Part shown: in pieces, positions 59,922 through 64,000 of the stretch
Layout: every line of letters begins with the position of its first letter
Position numbering within the stretch: position 1 is the stretch's first letter
DNA from: CAYJPV01 sp964396055
GTDB taxonomy: Bacteria > Acidobacteriota > Vicinamibacteria > Vicinamibacterales > JAKQTR01
Assembly (NCBI GenBank): GCA_964396055.1
Contig: CAYNDV010000002.1
Span: forward strand, 1-64,000
Reading direction: 5' to 3'
DNA: 64,000 nucleotides
Made by a program: the position numbers and the translations under genes
The notes under the pieces: model-generated
Database searches by the model: none
What the model was told of the DNA's origin: nothing
The model's input: only the letters and a program-made list of their open reading frames with translations

Positions 59922-62900
59922 TCAGGCGCGAGCCGGCACGTCGCCGTCGTACCGCTTGCGGTCCATCACGAAGTACACGGTCGGGATGACGATGAGCGTC
60001 AGGACCGTGGAGAGGGCCAGCCCGCCGATCACGGTGACGGCCATGGGCGCCCGGATTTCGGCGCCTTCGCCCAGGCCCAGCGCCATCGGGATGAGTCCCA
60101 GCACCGTCGTCAGCGTGGTCATGAGGATCGGGCGCAGGCGCACGCGGCCGGCCTCGATGAGCGCGTCGCGCTTCGACAGGCCTTCCCGCCGCCGCTGGTT
60201 GACGTGGTCGACGAGCACGATCGCGTTCTTCACGACAATGCCCGCCAGCATGACGACGCCGATGAGCACGATGACGCTCACCCGGTGCCCCGTCAGCAGC
60301 AACGCCGCGACGACGCCGACAGCCCCGAGCGGTATCGAGAACATGATGATGAGCGGGTGCAGCAGCGACTCGAACTGGGCCGCCATCACGAAGTAGACGA
60401 GGAAGACCGCGAGGCCGATGGCGAGGTACAGGCTGCGGAAGGAGGTCTGGATTTCGAGGTTCTGTCCGCCCATCCGGGCCGTAACCGCCGGCGGCAGCCC
60501 GGCGTCCGCGACCACACGTTCGATGTCCGCGGTCACGCTGCCGAGATCGCGACCCTGCAGGTTGCCCGAAATCACCACCGCGCGTCGCTGGCCGATGCGC
60601 CTGATCTCGCTGGGCCCTGTCTCGAGTTCGGTGGCCGCCACGGCCCGCAGCGGGATCGCGACGCCGGCGCGCCGCTGGACGACCAGCCCGGCGATGTCGC
60701 TCACCTCGTCCCGATCCCCGTCCGACGCCCGCACGAGCACGTCGATCTCGCGGTCGCCCTCGCTGATGCGCGTCGCGACGTCGCCGCGGATCTTGGCCCG
60801 GAGCGTCTGCGAGACCGACTCGGGCGTCAGGCCCAGGCGCGCCAGTTGGTCCGGGTTGAAGCGGATCCGCACCTCGGGGCTGCCTTCTTCGGCCGACGAC
60901 GCGATGTCGGCCAGTCCGGGCACGGCGGCCAGCCGCGCCGCCGCGGTCACCGAGGCCTGACGCAGCGTCTCGTAGTCGTCGGCGTAGAGCTCGAGCTCAA
61001 CGGGCGTCTTGAAGGTGAAGTACGACGGCCGGCTGAAGGTGGCCGCGACCGCCGGCAGCCGCTCGAGGGTGGTCCGGATCTGGCCGATGCCCGCGTCTTC
61101 CGCAGGGCGGTCGTTCCGATCCCGCATCAGCACCAGCAGTTCGCCGACGTTCTCGGCGCGCGATCCCTGGTCCGCGCCTCCGCGGCCACCGCCGGCCGTC
61201 GAGAAGACGGTGCCGATGCCGGGCACCTGCCGCGCGCCGCGCGCCAGGTCCGCCAGCAGCCGATCCGTCGCCTCGATCGGCGTCCCCTCGGGCAGCTTCA
61301 CTTCAAACGCGAACTCACCCTGTGACATCGGGGGGATCAGCTCGACGCCGAGGCGCCCGGCGCCGGCCACCGACACCGCAAAGAGCAGGATCGCCGTGCC
61401 GATGACCAGCCAGGGGTGCCGCAGCGCCGCCCCGATCGCGCGCGGGTACAGCCGGTACGTGATGTCCTCGAGGCGGCTGAACCCGGCGAAGACCGGCTTC
61501 AGCAGCCAGCCGACGGGCAGCATGACGATCCCGATCAGGAACCGGACGCTGCGCAGCAGCGCCACCGGCGCCGTGTAGAACACCGCGCGCCGCACCTTCG
61601 CGAGGCGCGTCACCGGCGCTGCCATCGGCTCGGGCGCCACCGCCGAGCCGAACTTGGCCGAGAGCATGGGAATGAGCGTCAGCGAAATCGCCAGCGACGC
61701 GATGATCGAGAACGACACCGTCAGCGCCTGGTCCCGGAAGAGCTGGCCACCCACGCCCTCGACGAAGACGATCGGCAGGAACACAGCCACCGTCGTCAGG
61801 GTGGAGGCGACGACGGCACCCTGCACCTCGCCGGTGCCGTCGATCGCCGCCTGCCAGAGGCTCTTGCCCATCTCCCGGTGCCGCGAGATGACCTCCAGGA
61901 CGACGATCGAGTCGTCCACCAGCATGCCGATGCCGAGGGCGAGGCCGCCGAGCGACATGATGTTCAGCGACAGCCCCATCTGGTACATGATCACGAAGGT
62001 CGCGACCACCGAGATCGGGATCGACAGGCTGATGACGGCCGTGCTGCGCCCGTCGCGCAGGAACAGGAAGATGACGAGAATCGCCAGCAGGCCGCCCTGC
62101 CAGGCGTTGTCGATGACCTCGCTGATCGCGCCCTCAATGAAGGTCGACTGATCGAAGATGGTCGAGAGCGTCAGCCCCTCGGGCAGCGCCTTCTGCGCCT
62201 GGCCCAGCCGCGCCTTCACCGCGCGCGCCACAGCCACCGTGTTGGCGTCGCCCTCCTTGTAGACGTTCAGGCTGACGCTTTCTTCGCCGTTGATGCGCGC
62301 GATGACCTCGCGGTCGCGGTGGCCCCACCGCACGTCCGCCACGTCGCGCAGCACCACCTGGCGGCCTGCCTCGTCGCGCACGATCGTGGCGTCCACGTCC
62401 TCGATGGTCTGGAACTCGTTGAGCGTCCGGACGAGGTACCGGGCCTCGTGCTCGTAGATGCTGCCCCCCGCCAGGTTGACGTTGTTGCGCGCCAGCGCCG
62501 CGACCACGTCCTGGACCGTCAGGTCGTAGGAAGCCAGGCGCGACTCGTCGACGCGCACCTCGATCTGCCGTTCGAGCCCGCCCTCCACCTTCACCGACGC
62601 CAGCCCGTCGATCGACTCGAGGTCCTTCTTCACCTCGTCTTCCGCCACCTGGCGCAGCCGCCCCAGGTCGCCCTTGCCCGAGAGCCCCAGGCGCAGGATC
62701 GGATCGCTCGCCGGGTCGAACCGCAGGATGGCGGGCTTCTCGGTGTCGCGCGGGAGCGTCACGAGGTCGAGCTTCTCCCGGGCGTCCAGCGTGGCCAGAT
62801 CCATGTTGGTCTTCCACGCGAATTCGAGCGTCACCTGCGACAGGCCCGAGCGCGATCGGCTGGTCAGCCGCTGCACGCCCGAGATGATGCCCACGGCTTC

Positions 62901-63104
62901 CTCGATCGGCCGCGTGACCAGGCTCTCGACTTCGGCCGGCGCCGCGCCCGCGTACCGGGTTTCGATCGTGAGCGTCGGATAGGAAATGTCCGGCAGGAGG
63001 TTGACTGGCAGCCGGCTGAACGAGACGGCGCCGAAGATGGCGACCGCCACGACGAGCATGCCGACCGCAACCGGACGGCGGACCGAGAGTGTCGCGAGGC
63101 TCAT
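59922..63104 (-). CDS. RND-family efflux pump permease (first of pair)
   Basis: The protein has 1060 residues. It starts MSLATLSVRRPVAVGMLVVAVAIFGAVSFSRLPVNLLPDISYPTL, the usual RND N-terminus. The proton relay is intact (MLVDDSIVVLEV and IVVKNAIVLVDHVNQRRREGL). It lies 73 nt after the adaptor gene and 27 nt before the second pump. Sequence differs clearly from the second pump, so this is not a recent duplication. Drug, bile-salt-like or lipid efflux is possible. Confidence 0.93.
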   Translation of the reverse strand: MSLATLSVRRPVAVGMLVVAVAIFGAVSFSRLPVNLLPDISYPTLTIETRYAGAAPAEVESLVTRPIEEAVGIISGVQRLTSRSRSGLSQVTLEFAWKTNMDLATLDAREKLDLVTLPRDTEKPAILRFDPASDPILRLGLSGKGDLGRLRQVAEDEVKKDLESIDGLASVKVEGGLERQIEVRVDESRLASYDLTVQDVVAALARNNVNLAGGSIYEHEARYLVRTLNEFQTIEDVDATIVRDEAGRQVVLRDVADVRWGHRDREVIARINGEESVSLNVYKEGDANTVAVARAVKARLGQAQKALPEGLTLSTIFDQSTFIEGAISEVIDNAWQGGLLAILVIFLFLRDGRSTAVISLSIPISVVATFVIMYQMGLSLNIMSLGGLALGIGMLVDDSIVVLEVISRHREMGKSLWQAAIDGTGEVQGAVVASTLTTVAVFLPIVFVEGVGGQLFRDQALTVSFSIIASLAISLTLIPMLSAKFGSAVAPEPMAAPVTRLAKVRRAVFYTAPVALLRSVRFLIGIVMLPVGWLLKPVFAGFSRLEDITYRLYPRAIGAALRHPWLVIGTAILLFAVSVAGAGRLGVELIPPMSQGEFAFEVKLPEGTPIEATDRLLADLARGARQVPGIGTVFSTAGGGRGGADQGSRAENVGELLVLMRDRNDRPAEDAGIGQIRTTLERLPAVAATFSRPSYFTFKTPVELELYADDYETLRQASVTAAARLAAVPGLADIASSAEEGSPEVRIRFNPDQLARLGLTPESVSQTLRAKIRGDVATRISEGDREIDVLVRASDGDRDEVSDIAGLVVQRRAGVAIPLRAVAATELETGPSEIRRIGQRRAVVISGNLQGRDLGSVTADIERVVADAGLPPAVTARMGGQNLEIQTSFRSLYLAIGLAVFLVYFVMAAQFESLLHPLIIMFSIPLGAVGVVAALLLTGHRVSVIVLIGVVMLAGIVVKNAIVLVDHVNQRRREGLSKRDALIEAGRVRLRPILMTTLTTVLGLIPMALGLGEGAEIRAPMAVTVIGGLALSTVLTLIVIPTVYFVMDRKRYDGDVPARA

Positions 63105-63177
63105 GGCAGACCCCGGGCTGGAGCGGTTCGAGATGACGAGGAGGGGGGCGACGTGCGGCGGGGGCGCGGAGACGCCG

Positions 63178-64000
63178 CTACGCGCCGCCCTTCAGGACGC
63201 TGACGCGGGCGCCGTCCTTGAGGCTGCCCTGGCCGGCCACGATCACCGACTCGGCGCCGCTCAGGCCGGCCGCCACTTCGATGCGCCCGTTGCTGGGGTA
63301 CCCGAGGGTCACCTTGCACCGGCGCGCACGGCCGCCGTCGGCCACGAACAGGTAGTCCACCGCGTCCTCGCGGACCACGGCGGCCTTCGGCACCAGCAGC
63401 GCGTCACGCCGGGTGTCGGTCACGATCCGGACCGTCGCAAACGAGCCCGGGCGTGCCGCCGGCGTCACCGCCAGTGCCTCGACGGTCACCTTCACGGTCC
63501 CGGTGTTCGTGTCGACGATGGGGCTGATCCGGGTCACGCGGCCCGGCAGGCGCGCCGCGCCGGCCGCCTCGAGGATGATCTCGGCCGTCTGGCCGATCTT
63601 CAGGCCCGTCACGTCGCGCTCGGGCAGGAAGACCCGCGCCACCAGCGGCGTCAGGTTGGCGATGGTCACCAGTTTCTCGCCGGGCTTGATGTGCCGGCCG
63701 GCCACGACCGCCCGGTCCACCACCCGGCCGCTGAACGGGGCGGTGATGCGCGTGTAGCTGAGCGCCAGCGACGCGCTCTCGACCTCGGCCTGAGCGAGTT
63801 CGTGGGTGTTCCGGATCCGATCGAAATCCTGCTGGCTGATGAGGGATTCGCCGTGGGACCGGACCGCGCGGTCGTATTCCCGCTTCGCCGCGTCGGCCTT
63901 CAGCTTGGCCTGCTGGAGGGCGATGCGCTTGTCCGCGTCCTCGAGCTCGGCGATCACCTGGCCCTTGCTGACCTGGCTGCCCTCGTCGACGTGCAGCCGG
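63178..64000 (-). CDS. RND periplasmic adaptor (membrane fusion protein), N-terminus beyond window
   Basis: The open frame runs off the window at 64000 and ends at 63178. The visible part starts in the lipoyl domain (HVDEGSQVSKGQVIAEL), goes through a coiled-coil hairpin (about LQQAKLKADAAKREYDRA ... ISQQDFDRIRNTHELAQAEVESA), the second half of the lipoyl domain (ALSYTRITAPFSGRV), a beta-barrel and the membrane-proximal domain. It links the two pumps to an outer-membrane channel, which is not in the window. A GTG at 63957 is internal, not a start. Confidence 0.92.
   Translation of the reverse strand, partial: RLHVDEGSQVSKGQVIAELEDADKRIALQQAKLKADAAKREYDRAVRSHGESLISQQDFDRIRNTHELAQAEVESASLALSYTRITAPFSGRVVDRAVVAGRHIKPGEKLVTIANLTPLVARVFLPERDVTGLKIGQTAEIILEAAGAARLPGRVTRISPIVDTNTGTVKVTVEALAVTPAARPGSFATVRIVTDTRRDALLVPKAAVVREDAVDYLFVADGGRARRCKVTLGYPSNGRIEVAAGLSGAESVIVAGQGSLKDGARVSVLKGGA

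Noticed and set aside
56811..61325. A 1504-codon open frame antisense to the RND genes
   Set aside because: The high GC leaves antisense frames open. It is Arg/His-rich with no domain, while the minus strand encodes two full RND pumps with all motifs.

Overview
The window is about 64 kb of very GC-rich, gene-dense chromosomal DNA with one 100-base run of N (15748-15847), so it comes from a scaffolded draft or metagenome assembly. The GC content, Tat-exported sugar hydrolases, Gfo/Idh and DUF1080 proteins, many vapBC-type modules and intergenic heptamer or hairpin repeats fit an Acidobacteriota bacterium, perhaps Vicinamibacteria. That placement is inference; there is no rRNA or other marker that fixes it. 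No phage, plasmid, CRISPR array or transposase is visible.

Layout. 1-8866 is a glucuronoxylan-use locus: a truncated CE15 glucuronoyl esterase, a GDSL esterase fused to an SMP-30 domain, and a minus-strand operon of GH67 alpha-glucuronidase, GPH-family symporter and GH3 glycosidase. 9041-15716 holds an MBOAT O-acyltransferase coupled to an SGNH partner, a purple-acid-phosphatase-like enzyme and a GH127 hydrolase. After the gap come two 107-bp repeats, gltX, a vapBC pair and tRNA-Ser(GCU). 18882-24339 is an AraC regulator diverging from a double alpha/beta-hydrolase fusion and a cupin/carboxymuconolactone-decarboxylase protein. 24569-32782 carries a sulfatase with a dockerin-like tail, a DUF1080 protein, a histone-H1-like protein and a 1522-residue surface protein. 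33141-38538 has two tandem phosphohexomutases (one with a degraded active site) and a hybrid histidine kinase. 38687-48328 has a beta-lactamase-fold protein, two toxin-antitoxin modules, ApbE, a Gfo/Idh-DoxX pair, a Kef-type antiporter, a TonB-like protein and a creatininase fusion. 48649-56583 has a four-domain rhodanese, two ECF sigma operons, a fourth toxin-antitoxin module, a YdcF protein and a parvulin. 56760-64000 is an RND efflux operon (adaptor plus two pumps).

Themes worth attention. (1) GTTAACACCC-N13-CGTC occurs upstream of the ECF sigma/anti-sigma operon (54158) and again upstream of the next gene (55849), which suggests an autoregulated ECF promoter and its first target. (2) The first phosphohexomutase has Gly in place of the phosphoserine and a broken metal loop, beside an intact paralogue, which suggests a pseudoenzyme pair. 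(3) At least five families of short palindromic or heptameric repeats lie exactly at gene ends and supply stop codons or terminal residues of real proteins. (4) Several enzymes are unusual fusions or have altered catalytic motifs.
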